Source: Phoronis australis (lineage: Eukaryota > Phoronida > Phoronidae). From it: DNA of 50,552 nucleotides. The notes below the pieces were generated by a model. That model had not been told where the DNA came from. It was given only the letters and a program-made list of their open reading frames with translations, and did not search any database. How positions within the stretch are numbered: position 1 is the first letter of the stretch; each line of letters opens with the position of its first letter. Both the position numbers and the translations under genes were made by a program. Positions 11,916 through 24,100 of the stretch are shown here, in pieces. The stretch lies in contig NMRA01000810.1 of NCBI GenBank assembly GCA_002633005.1, positions 1-50,552 of the forward strand, in the 5' to 3' direction.

Positions 11916-12346
11916 CCCAAGCCAGACCAGATGAACTCGCGTCATGCAAGGCCATTCAGGTATACCCTAAACTTGACATGACTGTGAGCTCTTTCACGAG
12001 GCTACCTGAAACCCTGCACAATTTATTTTTTTTATCAATTGTTCATTTCCATGATAAAAGTTCATTTGAAATAATAACATGTTATAACTTTTTCATTACA
12101 AAAAATCAAAAAAAGCTTGGGTATATTTCTCGTAAAATAAAGCTTGGAAAATTAAAAGGACTTTTTAACATTGGCTGGAACAAAGACCTCTCTGAACTCC
12201 AAAAGCTAAACACATGTGGGGTTTCATTGAATGCACAGTGGTTACTGGCCTAAACAATAGATGTCACTGCTAGTTAGTGTTCAGGTACATAGAAACATCA
12301 AGATGTTTGCTTATGGCAAGCTCATTTATCCATGGGGATTCCGGGA

Positions 12347-12530
12347 ACCAGCCATGACTAAGCATAATTTTAGATCTACGTGTAAACATTGTCAGCTATA
12401 AAAAACCCTAGCTGAAAAAGAAAGCTTTCACAAAGCACACCAGCCATGACTAAGCATAATTTTAGATCTATGTGTAAACATTGTCAGATATAAAGAACCC
12501 TAGCTGAAAAAGACAGCTTTCACAAAGCAC
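12347..12530. repeat. 92-bp tandem duplication
   Basis: ACCAGCCATGACTAAGCATA begins at 12347 and again at 12439; the two 92-bp units differ at only a handful of positions. Nothing coding is seen in them. Confidence 0.85.
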
Positions 12531-14209
12531 ACTCACACAAAGGCAGTTGGTGTATTGGAATCTAGCAAAGGTAGGTGTTGCAAGCTGGTGACCCCAGTCC
12601 CTTTGTATCTTGTTTACCTTAGAATCAAGAATATGTATTGTCAATATTTCCAGTTAAAAACTCTAAGGTTGTATACAGTGAATGCAAAATGTGGCACGGT
12701 GCAAATATAAACAAACTGTTTGTTGCTTTACACTGCCAATTGAAGTAAACGTGAAAATTAAGTTGGAGATTTCATTAACTTAGAACCCCACAGGACAATG
12801 TGCACTGTAGGATTTGGCATCAAGCATAAATTAAAATTATTTTTTCTCCCTTTCTTAAAAGTGATTGCATTCTCTGTGAGTATATCCAAGTAAGGTAGTA
12901 ACAAATTTGGTAGCAAAGAAATGCTTTTTACCCGTTGTCCGCAGTGGACCTGATCGAAATAAAAAAAAAAAACTAATGGTGGCAGAGCACGAACAGCATT
13001 TAAAGATACTCAGTCGAAACAATTTTTTTTCAAATTTACTTCCAAATATCACTCTTTCACCATGCCATTAAATTTCTTTTAATGACCACTTGACCATCAC
13101 TGAGCTTCCGTTAATGACCACTTGACCATCATTGAGCTTCCCTTCAAGGAATTGCCAACAAAGTAACAAAAATATACGCGGAGTTGTAACTTGCAAAATG
13201 TAGCATGTATCTTGATTGATGAAAACCCTAATATATTTGTGAATTTCATAAAAAATTAACATACATAAAACAAAATGATAGTTTACAAAAATGCAACAGT
13301 GTTTTTATCATTTCTTATCAAGACTTATGTCAAATGAAGTTTGTCCACGCTATTGATACCATTGTTTTGTCATCAATGAACTTTTGTGTTTTGCAACTTT
13401 TACATAATAAAAAGTCACCAGGCCCAATCAATGGCAGATTGGTAAAAAGTCAAAAATCAAAATCTATATATTAAGCACCAAGCACATACATTTAACGATC
13501 TGAAATCTAGCTTCTTGTTGACATTTGGCCAATTATACAAACTTGTCAATATGATCCAACATAAGGTAAAATTTCACTAATTTCTGACAAAAATAATTGT
13601 CAAAATTGCATTTTCATTTTTAAAGGGCTTCTAACATTGTTGGGAATGTCCTAGTTTTTTTAACAATGTTTGCGTACAGAGACTAAAAACCAGAAAAATG
13701 CTAATTTAATGCTACACATTAGCTGAAGGAAAAAATGAAAGAATATTTCACTTGTTGGCCACGTTGTTCCTTAATTGGTGAGGCTTTACTGTAAAATTAA
13801 ACTTTTTAATAATGTTTTGCCTGTTTTAAGTCTTGCACAGAAAAACATGTCCTGGATTCTTTTCTCATTGCATGGATTTCCATACTCTGATGATAGAAAT
13901 TTTACAGCAAACTTCCTTACACTCCCATTGGCAGAATTCATCTGCTGTCATGAATGACACTGCGTCAACAATCAAACCCATCTGCGCCTGAGAAACACTC
14001 CAGCCTGTTGCTCTGCATCTGAATCAATAAACCATGACTAAGCGGAATTCTTGGCCTATTTCTACAGATACTGTGATATACTTTCACATTGACCACTGGA
14101 GGCCGCATAAGTCACAATTTTAAGCTGGAAACTTGATTTTTAAGCTTAGAATTGCAGTATCTACAAACCCTCCATTGCTTTAGTACAACACAGTTCTGGA
14201 CCTCACCCC
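12531..14209. other. gene-free intergenic DNA
   Basis: AT-rich, with no exon recognised. The word TTAATGACCACTTGACCATCA is repeated within about 35 bp near 13080-13130 (a short tandem duplication). A GACCACTGGAGGCCGC word lies near 14093. Confidence 0.5.
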
Positions 14210-14373
14210 TTAAAGGAGAATGCCACCCGATTTAATTTGTCTTTTTTATCATCTTAATCGGTCTATATCCACATCGCCTTTTATACGGTCGACCTCACCT
14301 TGGCGAGAGGTGTCGTGATAACTTGTGAGGAAGGTGAGAAACAACACAGCGACGTCAGTGGTTCGTCTGCAGA

Positions 14374-14700
14374 GTGAATGCCGCTATATTGCCGTGCACC
14401 GTTCCCGCTTGTCCGAACTATGAAGCTGCGAAGAAAGCGGATATATCGTTTTTTTTTTTACTTCCTCGAGAGCCCGAAATGCTTAGGAAGTGGCTCGCGG
14501 TTGTGAAAAATGAAAAGTACGCTGTTAATAACAAGTATGAGGCTGTGAAACATCTCCGTGTCTGTGGCCGGCATTTCGTCGACAGTGATTTCTGTGACGA
14601 ACTCCGGCTTACCAAAGAACTATCCATACGTTCCGTTGCCTGTGCATGTTCACGGAGCCTCTCTAGTATTTCTCGATCAGTGTATTCCAGTTCGAACTGA
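14374..14700 (+). pseudogene. THAP-domain fragment of a transposase
   Basis: The frame contains CTVPAC about ten residues in, a conserved Trp (KWLAVV), and VCGRHF followed by DSDF: the C2CH zinc-binding pattern of THAP DNA-binding domains, which in transposons recognise the element ends. There is no ATG in frame at the expected place just before the first cysteine (the frame starts at a GTG after AGA), and no catalytic domain follows: the reading continues into Ser/Arg-rich sequence and stops. This is a decayed or internally deleted transposase remnant. It could also be an exon of a longer spliced frame, but no transposase-like sequence is visible downstream in the element. Confidence 0.7.
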
Positions 14701-14994
14701 TAGCCTGTGAAACCTCAAGATCTGATCCGTGAAGTCTTCTACGGATGAGCTTTTGACTAAGTCAGGATTAGCGCCGGGCGAGCTGCCATGTAGACGTTTA
14801 TTATTGTGCGTTCTGTTTCAAAATGAATTATTCTCATCCTAAATAACGTAGAAAATAAATCTGAAACTAAATAAGGCGATCCAGATCCTCCCAAGGATAC
14901 TTCACGAAATGTAGAATATAAATAGGTAATTGAAATAAAACAACAAGAATGGATCAACTGAAATTTTCGGATGTAATAACGTCCTTTGTCAACA

Positions 14995-15112
14995 GAAACA
15001 GAAATAAAGTAAAATCAAACACTATATGACAATTGACATTTATTATATTCATTACACCATATCTTAAATGTCAATTGTCATATAGTGTTTGATTTTACTT
15101 TATTTTTGTTTC
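14995..15112. repeat. hairpin with 48-bp arms inside the TTAA element
   Basis: Arms 14995-15042 and 15065-15112 are almost perfectly complementary (TAAAATCAAACACTATATGA and its inverse), with a 22-bp loop. It could be a nested MITE or a subterminal foldback of the transposon. Confidence 0.85.
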
Positions 15113-15339
15113 TTAGCCATGTTGTAAACTGCTGAACAGACTGCATGTGAAACCAATTACGTCATTGGATAATTTCAACACCTCCGTCTGCCGTCAGGTG
15201 TCAGGTAACGCAACCGAACGTGCCGTTATCGAGTAGAACTACTCGATCTAAATTCATACAAAATAGGTTGTTTTTTGGGTGGCATTCTCCTTTAACTACC
15301 TAACACGTAACATGACCTACATTGACTGATACAGCGACC

Positions 15340-15391
15340 TATATGATCTACATGTTCATGACAGACAGTAGAGTTAGCAGTCTACTAAGAG
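15340..15391 (+). promoter_or_regulatory. putative noncoding first exon and promoter edge of GST gene 1
   Basis: The donor at 15392 (AGAG|GTAAAG), followed by CAAAGGTTGCATGC, matches the sequence at the better-defined first donor of GST gene 2 (20524; CAAGGTTGCATAC). The coding exon of gene 1 is preceded by a good acceptor (TTTCTTTCAG, ending at 15796), so a 5' intron of about 405 bp is likely. A TATATGAT word at about 15340 is a weak TATA candidate. The transcription start is not fixed. Confidence 0.4.
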
Positions 15392-15826
15392 GTAAAGCAA
15401 AGGTTGCATGCAGTCATGATATGTAAGTTTGTGTTGGTCTGTTTCATAATCTCATCTGCTATACTGTATGCAACTTTAAAGCATCTGAGGTCTTCCGTCC
15501 AATAGCTTTGATTTAGACCACTTAGTGATTACGTAATACTAGGAAATTGGCCTAAATTGTATCTCACATTGAAGAGAAGTGATTTCTGTAGACGCAAAGA
15601 ACGGACTTTTTTGCTCAGCCCACGAAATGAAATAATGTGACAAGCAAACACACGTTTGTAGTGCATGCCTTGATAGCACTTTCCAAGGTCAGCAGTCGGC
15701 GCCTCACTTTGAGACAGAATTTACAACGTTATAGGGGCCTGGCATTAAGCTTCTGTGACAAAAGGCGTTGTCACATTATCGTGATCTTTCTTTCAGATAG
15801 TTACAGAGACTACTAACTGAATCGAC

Positions 15827-18800
15827 ATGGCCCCAAAGATCTACTGGTTGTCAGGGAGCCCACCGTGCTGGAATGCGATGTTAACACTAGAAGAATGCGG
15901 TGTCGCCTATGACAACAAACTTCTGATGGTTTCAAAGGGAGAATCGAAAACTCCAGAAATGTTAGCTTTAAATCCTCGAGGGCAGGTACAGTACGCATGA
16001 ACTTGGCCTGAATGACATTCGAAACTTCATTTCCAACCAACAGAGCATTACACTGAAATTACGTACGCTGCAATTTGACTTTTAAAAGTCATCAGTTAAC
16101 ACAGACATATGTACAAGGCTAAGAAATATTCTAAAAGAGCAATATTGAAAAAGCACACAATTTTCTACCCTTAAATGTGTAAAGTGGAGTGAAAAGCATT
16201 AACACACCATATTTTCAGTCTAAGTGGCAAGACACCTTCCTTTTGCTCATACCATATGACTATTTTGCTTAAATTAGGTATGTACCTCTAATGGCTGCTG
16301 GCTTCCGTGGCTCATTTTGTCCCCAATGCCTTTTTATTACATTGACTGCACTGGCAATGCAGAATAGATGATAAAATCAATAAAATCTGTGTGATGGAGG
16401 TCCTATGGAGCTTCGTATCTAAATAAATACTAATAAGGTGATCCGAATGGTACATTGGCTGTGCCAGAGAACGCATGCCAGCCATAAGATGACGACATGT
16501 AAGTCATCCACATTGAAGGTTTTTTACATCGCAAAGAGGTTGAACACCTTCCCCTTCTATTTTAAACCCCAACTTCTGGCTTAGATGACTTACCACATGA
16601 AATTGCTTCTTTGTTACCTTGGATACAATTTCAGGACTTAGAAAGAATTAACAGACAGTTGGTTATTGATTCTTTGCCAAAAAGTTGGGTTATTGCTCGG
16701 CCTGCCATTTTATGGACCATGGTCTCTATAAATAAAATAGCAAACCGCTGATTCTTTGCTAGTTCAGAAATCACTTCTATTCCAAAAAAGTCCAGACAAG
16801 CTTTCAGCAGTCATTGGTCTTGTTTCTTGCTGTCTTGCAGAACAAGGGTTTGTCACTGCCATATGTTTTCAAGAACGTACCTCACAATCATTTGATTATG
16901 TAGCAACAAATTACGATGGCACTTCTGTTTCAGCTACCAGTGTTCGTTGACGGGGACAACGTTGTCAGCGAGTCTCTCGCCGTCTGCTTGTATGTGATTG
17001 GCAAGAATTCAAACCAGACACTGCTGCCAAAAGATGACGCTACCAAGTCACTGGTTCTACAACGTTTTGTCGAAGCGACAAACATAAGAAGCGCACTTGC
17101 AGGTAAGCACCCGGCCATCAGTGATACATCACCATAATTCTTGATATTTTACTACCATTGTAAATTGACCACGCCAATTTAATTTCATGTACAAAAATCA
17201 TTGTTTCAGAGACTAGAAAACTATGCATTGAAATTGTTTGTTTATTCTCAAGCACTGTACTTCCTGATAAGAGCCAAAACACCAGAGGATGTTGATCAAG
17301 AGAAGAAGAAGGAAAATGGAGATAAAATGGCCGCAGAACTTGACCGATGGGAGAAATATCTGACAGGAAAGGTATTCAGTTTACCAAGACCAGATTACGT
17401 GAATGAAGTCGTTCAAATAACAAGTTCCTGGTTTCTGCATTTAGAGCAATCCAAAAAGTATAAAGAAGTTGGTGAAACCCTCAATAACGACCGATTTTTG
17501 ATCATGAAAAACTGCCAACAGGGGGATTAGAGAACATCAGTACGAGTCAATGAGCAACAAAACTAAAAAGCCACTCTTCTATAAATAGCCCTTTGGGCTC
17601 GTAAGAAATTCGACCAGGCAGTGACCTTGTGCAAACAACGGATTACTATTTTTTGGGTGTGACTTCATACAAGAGAGTAGACAGATGGTACATAATGACT
17701 TTCTATTCATTAAATGACAAAACAATCCAAGTGTGTTGGCAAGTGTTCTACCAATCCTACACAGCTTTGTAAATAAAACTATTGACAGAAAATCTTGGCA
17801 TGTTGAAAGGGCTATATGAAAAACTGTTTTACAATTTCAGGACTACCTGGCTGGCAGTGCCTTCACTGTTGCTGACTGTAGCATGTTCCCTCACTTGGCT
17901 TTATTAGTCAGATTTGGACTTCAGCTGGCAGGAAGATGGCCTAATCTAAAGAGGTGAGAGGTCATTGGATGGCAGCTCTGAAAAGCTTACACTGAGTATC
18001 CACCTTCCAAGCAATTCTGGGGCCATTTGAACTAATATTTTGGGGATTGCAAACTGAGTCCATAGGCCACTCAAGCACAGGATGGTGTACAGCATATCAA
18101 AATCTCATGGCATTTTATGTAATGGATTAACATAAGAAGATAATCAACAGCTGACGCAGATGATATCTGACTAATTTTTTTTAAACAAATGAAACTTCTG
18201 CCAAAGGAGACACAACAGTAAAATCAGTATATATCTTCTTTGGTTCAGTGTGACACATGACACAAACACATCATTGGGTAAACACTTCATCAGCGCGAAC
18301 TAGCATTACTTATACTTACAGTCACGTGAGAATAAAACTTGTTGAAGTATCCTGCGGGGAAAAACCAACTTGAATTGGTGAACAATCAGCTGTGAGGAAA
18401 TTGCAACAACAGGCTCTGTATTTCAAATCTTCAGAGGCACGAACAAAACTAATGTACCCATTGCAAATAGCATTATAACGCCTTCATGAATTAGTGTTTC
18501 AATAAACATGCATTAGGTAAATTCACAGGTTTCCCTCTACAAATGAGTACTAGTAACAAAGTAAGAGGCTATAAACTCAGCTTGGGTCACAAAAAGCAAT
18601 TTTCAACCACATCCATTCATTACAAAAGTTGTCTTATGTTCTTCAGTGGAAATAAGTAACTGCTGAGCTATCATTTGGGACTAGGGAATAAAAGTTGACT
18701 TGCCACCATGTGTCATTTAAAATCTTTGCCAAAATCTTTGCCAAGCGTGGTCTAGAAGACCGCCAGTTCTTTACAAGACCTAAAAACACTTCTTAATTTA

Positions 18801-19190
18801 GAAACCATGTTGAGACCAACTTCATAATGGTTTACAAGTGATCAAATCCAAAACAGATTTTTTGATACATTGTGGGTTTACTGCCAATTGAGATTGGAAA
18901 GTTAAAAATCTCGTTATGAATGAGTGGTGAAATGTTCAACACGTTTTGCATATCCACAACATAAAGCCACAACAATTTCACTTACCATATATTACGGTAA
19001 TGGGTATAATCATTATAGTAAACTACAAGTCACAGAAACAGTACACCAGATGACACAAATGAACATGTGTGACCTATGACCTTCTGTTGTTAGGTACTAC
19101 GATACAATCAGCCAACGACCAACAGTGAAGAAGACCTGGCCCCCAGAATGGACGGGCGACAACAAGACTGTGTTCAACTTCATCAAATAA
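15827..19190 (+). CDS. GSTR: glutathione S-transferase, rho-like, gene 1 (five coding exons)
   Basis: Coding exons 15827-15985, 16934-17102, 17253-17371, 17841-17953 and 19094-19190 join to 657 nt (218 aa plus stop), with intron phases 0,1,0,2 and GT-AG at every junction. It should be a soluble homodimeric enzyme conjugating glutathione to electrophiles in the cytosol. The thioredoxin-like N-domain (about 1-80) has SPPCW at 11-15, cis-Pro55 after NPRGQ, and the Glu66-Ser67 pair that holds the glutamyl part of glutathione. The helical C-domain has the N-capping box T158-x-x-D161. Length and motifs fit rho-type GSTs of fish and amphioxus; assignment to rho rather than a neighbouring invertebrate class is less sure. 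Exon 3 starts after TATTCTCAAG, chosen because all three paralogues then begin with the same split codon. The start is the first ATG after the acceptor at 15796. About 91% identical to gene 2. Confidence 0.87.
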
Positions 19191-19818
19191 ACACACCCAG
19201 AGAAGGATCTACATGAAGAATTCTAATCTCAATTTTACCAAGTCAGGACGACAACTTCATCACCTTTTGAGCCAAGTTTGACGAGCCAGTGGAATTTTTC
19301 AACAGCCCCCCCAGTGGAGTCATTTTAATAACTCATTAATGGAAGCTCTTCCTTGATTTAGGGATTAAGGCACAGGAAAAAATGTTAAATTTACTATCCT
19401 CATTGAACTAAGAATTTTCAAATAGCACCATGAAATAAGTTGAGACCAATTTAATAGTAATTAACCACACATGGTATTTAGATTCTTTACTGTGTCATAA
19501 GTTTAATCATTGACTATGGTAATTGGAAAATACATTACTATATTTTTCAAAAATAATTTTATTTAATCATTTTTGTTCACAAATCACTCAACATTACCTG
19601 TGCTACTGCAGACATGGAATTACAAATGATTTACAAATAGTTTCGACCACAACTACAATGCATGCTCCCCTGCTATTAAATATCGGGCAAAACTCCCGGC
19701 GGTCTCATTGCCGGGTCAATGTTTGCGATGCCATCGGTCAAATAATCAAACATTTGCCATTCACCCAACACACTTTAAAGGATTTGTTTAATATAACCAC
19801 TGCACAAACTTAATTACC

Positions 19819-19956
19819 AATAAACATGCAGGTCCGGAAGGCATTAGATGCGCTTTTGATAAAAAATAACGAAAAAAAAAAGAACATTCATGTTAACTTT
19901 TTGTTATATATTGTACATAATTCCACAAACTAAAAATTATTTTTTATGACAATAAA
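19819..19956 (+). terminator. candidate poly(A) signals of GST gene 1
   Basis: AATAAA at 19819-19824 and 19951-19956, roughly 630 and 760 bp after the stop codon. The flank of gene 1 from about 19500 to 19620 is still alignable with that of gene 2 (27160-27250), so the duplicated unit extends past the coding end. Which signal is used cannot be told. Confidence 0.35.
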
Positions 19957-20468
19957 TGTAGGGGTGCTATAAGTCTGAGCCAAGAACCATTTTCTTCTGA
20001 TGGATTACATTATAAAAAGGCAATCCCACTTTTCAGATTTCACACTCATGTTCAATGTTCTACATTCATTCAGTTGCAAATCACACTTCACAAGTATGAA
20101 AAACACTTTCACATCAACATAATAAGGGAAAAAAATCATGTCATGCTTCATAGAAGAAAAAATCTTTCATCTCTCTGAAAACAATTTCAAAAGGCCGCAT
20201 TATTCGACCTTGACCTTTTTTCCATGTACAGCTTGACATACATTTCACACAGACCACTTTAATTGGGCCACAAACCAAGCTGTCACAACTTCAAGATTTC
20301 CAGCTAACAATTGTTATACTGGTAACTTTAAACTCTTCAATGTTTTACTACAATGGGTGTGAGAAGAACACAATTCTTGATCAAATCAACCATTAGGTCC
20401 TTTCAACCTGGGAGTAATATTATAGTCCTAGCTTTCAACACAGGTCTGTGACCTACTTTCATAGATAG

Positions 20469-20523
20469 TATAAAAGCAAGCTGCTTTAAGCACAGGCCTC
20501 AGATTGTGTTGGTCTTGCTTGAG
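20469..20523 (+). promoter_or_regulatory. TATA promoter and 23-nt noncoding first exon of GST gene 2
   Basis: TATAAAAG at 20469-20476 lies 32 bp before an initiator match TCAGATT (A at 20501). A strong donor GAG|GTAAGT follows at 20524, and an acceptor (CTTATAG) ends at 21095, 22 bp before the ATG. The order TATA, Inr, short exon, donor and acceptor makes a consistent 5' end. A 23-nt first exon is short but possible. The sequence after the donor is conserved at gene 1 (15392). Confidence 0.6.
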
Positions 20524-20779
20524 GTAAGTCAAGGTTGCATACTGGAGAAAGTTTGTACATGGACTTGTTATAGAAGTTCATGATTATGAATTGGCCTGTT
20601 TCACACCCTCTTCCTCAGCTCCGTAGATCTATCAAAAGTTTGGCTACCTGAAGAGCAGTGACCCAATTAAGGCTTTATATGACAATTTAAGATCAGTGGT
20701 TGGTTAACTTAATACTCATATAATAGGCTAGCTGTGACCATGTTAAGGGCATAAAATGACATGTGTTGTGGTAAGCAAA

Positions 20780-20950
20780 CTTATTCACACAGTCCTCATT
20801 TTAAAGTTATCCTCTTTTTAAGTTTTAAAAACATGCGTTATGCTTAATCACAAGCGTGATATTTTGCATGCCCCATGTCTCAAATGCATTTGTCAGTTTT
20901 CTAAACATACCTAAAAGACCAGCCTTTAAAATGGTGACTGTGTGAATAAG
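20780..20950. mobile_element. MITE with 27-bp terminal inverted repeats in the first intron of GST gene 2
   Basis: CTTATTCACACAGTC begins at 20780 and occurs inverted up to 20950; the arms extend to CATTTTAAAG with two mismatches. 171 bp, noncoding, no clear target duplication. Gene 1 lacks it at the equivalent place. Confidence 0.75.
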
Positions 20951-21117
20951 GACAGTGCCTTATTGTCTGCAACAATAAAGTGAGATGAGGTTCATCATCA
21001 TAAAAGGCAAATCACTATTACAGTTACCATCAGTGGCAGAAGGCATATTGCCTCTTTGACATGAAAATAAATCCTTTCTGATCATGTACTTATAGAGTCT
21101 ACTAATTGATCAGGAAT

Positions 21118-24100
21118 ATGGCACCAAAGATCTACTGGATGTCAGGGAGCGCACCCTGTTGGAAGGCAATGTTAACACTTGAAGAATGCGGCGTCACCTA
21201 CGACAACCAAATACTGCAGATGTCAAAGGGAGAATCGAAAACTCCAGAAATGTTAGCTTTGAACCCTCGAGGACAGGTACAATATGAACTTGCCTCAAAT
21301 GATATATGTTTGCAATCTTACACTTTGACCAAAATGTCAACTGGCAGAACATATACACTAACATTACACCAGAGATCACAGACGTGTGACCATAGGAAAC
21401 GAGACACCATAAATGAAACAGAAATATTGAAAAAGCTCACTATAAATTGGAGCAAAAAGTAAATTTCATTTAGTCTAAGTGAAAAGACACCTTGTTTTTT
21501 TCTCTCAAAAATTTGGTTTCATGACTTGATACTGGCAAAGTGCATACCACCAGTATGACTGCTTTGATATGTACATGTACCTTTCCAACCGAAACCAACT
21601 GTAACTCAATATCAGGGCTGTCACCGAATTACCCACAATGCTGAAATGTCTGTCAAGTGGCATTTGTGGCCCTGTTTTCACCCCTTGATTGAAGTTTCAC
21701 TTGTTGTCTTCTACAACCTTGTTTTATTTTCCTTTTTTTTCTCGGCTGCATTACTCTATTCGTCCTTCCAATGCAAGGAAGTATATTAACATTGTGCTGT
21801 GGGCTCCATGTCCAACAGGAGACAGTTGGACAAACTTGATAAATATTCAGATATGTGATAAGATCTTTGCCTGCCCAAACGTCAATCAAGACAATGCGTA
21901 ACCAACAAGACAAGTACGCTGAGTTAATTTTGACTGTACAGAGTCCCCTTACTTGATTATCTATTCAATTCTGGGACTTACAAAAAGTTGTAATTGTGAA
22001 CAACATTTCGACGGCCACACACCTCCACAGTTTCCAACGTGACCTTTGATACGACAATCCAAAATGAGGCCAATGAAAACATTCTTTATTACCTTCGAGA
22101 CAACGGAGAATTTTATTGCCGCGTAATGACAGGAATCATTTTCAGACCGTGCATCATTAAACTTGATGCACGCCACAATTGTTTCGCCGTGGCTACCAGC
22201 TCTAATGGATAATACTGGCAATGCTGTCCTATTTTGTCATGTCTTTCTTGATTATGTTGACTTCATGCAGACATATATCTGCCAATGCAGAAGAGCTGAT
22301 CAAAACAACCAATTTTGCGTGATATGGGTCTTAGTGATTTGTATAAAAATAAATATTTATATAAATCGGTTGATCCAAAGGGAAAGCTGGCTGTGCTAGT
22401 GAATGGATGTCAGCCACAAAATGGCGACCCAAAAGTCATAGATATTGACAGTATTTTAAAACCTAAAGAGTCCAAACCCCTCTCGCATTACTATTTTCAA
22501 ATCCAACGTTTGGTTTAGATCACTTCCGTTTATCAAACAGTTCCCTTGTAAAACTGGACAAATTTCAGCACTTTGAAAGAACTGACGGTAGGTTATTGAT
22601 TGTTTTGCAGCAAATTCAGTTGCTACTGCGAGTCATTTTATGGACTGAGCATTGTCTCTATAAAAACGAACTGAGTTCTTTGCAAGCTTAGAAGCCGGGT
22701 CTGTTACTGATTTAAGTATTCAAGCAGGATATAAGCACATCACTTGATTATTAGTCTTTACCAAATGAACCAATTGTAAAAGCTTTTTCTTACAGTTACC
22801 AGTGTTTGTTGACGGGGACAACGTTGTCAGCGAGTCTCTTGCCATCTGCTTGTATGTGATTGGCAACAATTCAAACCAAACACTGCTGCCAAAAGATGAC
22901 GCTAGCAAATCACTGGTCCTTCAACGTTTTGTCGAAGCAACAAATATGGGAAGCGCAATTGCTGGTAAGCAGCGGCCACCGTTAAAAAATCATAATTGTT
23001 GATATTTTACTACCATTAAATGCATCACGTCATTTTACTTTCAAGCTGTCAAACATCCTCATTTCAAAAACTAACAAATTACGCAAGCGTTTTATTTGTT
23101 TACTCTCAAGGACTGTACTTCCTGATGAGAGCCAAAACACCAGAGGATGTTGATCAAGAGAAGAAAAAGGAAAATGGAGATAAAATGGCTGCTGAACTTG
23201 ACCGATGGGAGAAATATCTGACTGGCAAGGTAATGAATTGCACAAGACCATATTACGAGATATGAAGTCTTTCACAGAACTATACGTTTTTGGTTTCTGT
23301 GTTTTGATTATGGATACTGAATGGTTCAACAGTAACCAAAACTTAACGCACCTGCACAGGTGTGAACAAGCAAGTGGTACCCCCACAAATGACCCGATTT
23401 TTAATCAAGACCACCGACAATTTAACTCTTGAAAAGTTTGAGAGAACATGAATCAATAACTGGAAATTAGAAATCCACTCTTATTAAAAGAATTTTTTTA
23501 AGTTTGAATTAAATTGGAATTGGCATTTACTTGGTGTAAACTAATGAATTTTAGCAATTTTTTGGATACAACATCTATGGGTACTGTAGACAGGTCTCAT
23601 GTACTGACATCTATGGGTACTGTAGACAGGTCTCATGTATTGACTTTGAATGCAAGAGAATAGGCATGATCGCACAATAAAAATGCATTTTACAGTGTTC
23701 TGTCAATTCTATACAATTTTGTAAACAAAAACAAGTGAAAATCTCAGCATGTAGACAGAGCTAAATAGATTAAACTGTGGTTTAACATTTCAGGACTACC
23801 TGGCTGGCAGTGCCTTCACTGTTGCTGACTGCAGCATGTTCCCTCATTTAGCTTTTTTGGTCAGACTTGGACTTCAGCTGGCAGGAAGGTGGCCAAATCT
23901 TAAGAGGTGAGAGGTCACAGGATGACTGCACTGTTTGCCTAACACTTCTTAACACTGTTCCTAGCATATCCAACAGCATATATAACTTCCAAACAACATT
24001 GAGGCCACTTTCAACTTATTTTGGGGTTTGTGTGCATAGCCTCCTTTATGAGTAGCCTCAGGGTGACATTATCCTTGTCTAAGATCTGAACACCAGAGCA

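Larger units (their letters stand above)
14214..15291 (+). mobile_element. TTAA-flanked DNA transposon, Kolobok-like
   Basis: The ends are AGGAGAATGCCACCC and its inverse, each flanked on the outside by TTAA (14210-14213 and 15292-15295). A THAP zinc-finger frame lies inside (14374-14700). TTAA target sites together with a THAP domain are features of the Kolobok superfamily; P elements also carry THAP but duplicate 8 bp, and piggyBac uses TTAA but has no THAP. At 1.08 kb it is far too short to carry a full transposase, so it is a deletion derivative. A 48-bp-arm hairpin (14995-15112) lies in its right half. The superfamily call is inference from these two traits. Confidence 0.7.

Noticed and set aside
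17201-17530. reading GST gene 1 exon 3 as one longer exon from 17201 to 17530
   Set aside because: The part before 17253 and after 17371 has no GST homology; the shorter exon has GT-AG ends and the same length and phase as in gene 2.
21106-21117. upstream in-frame TTG as start of GST gene 2
   Set aside because: Gene 1 has the homologous ATG at the later position, and animals rarely start at TTG.
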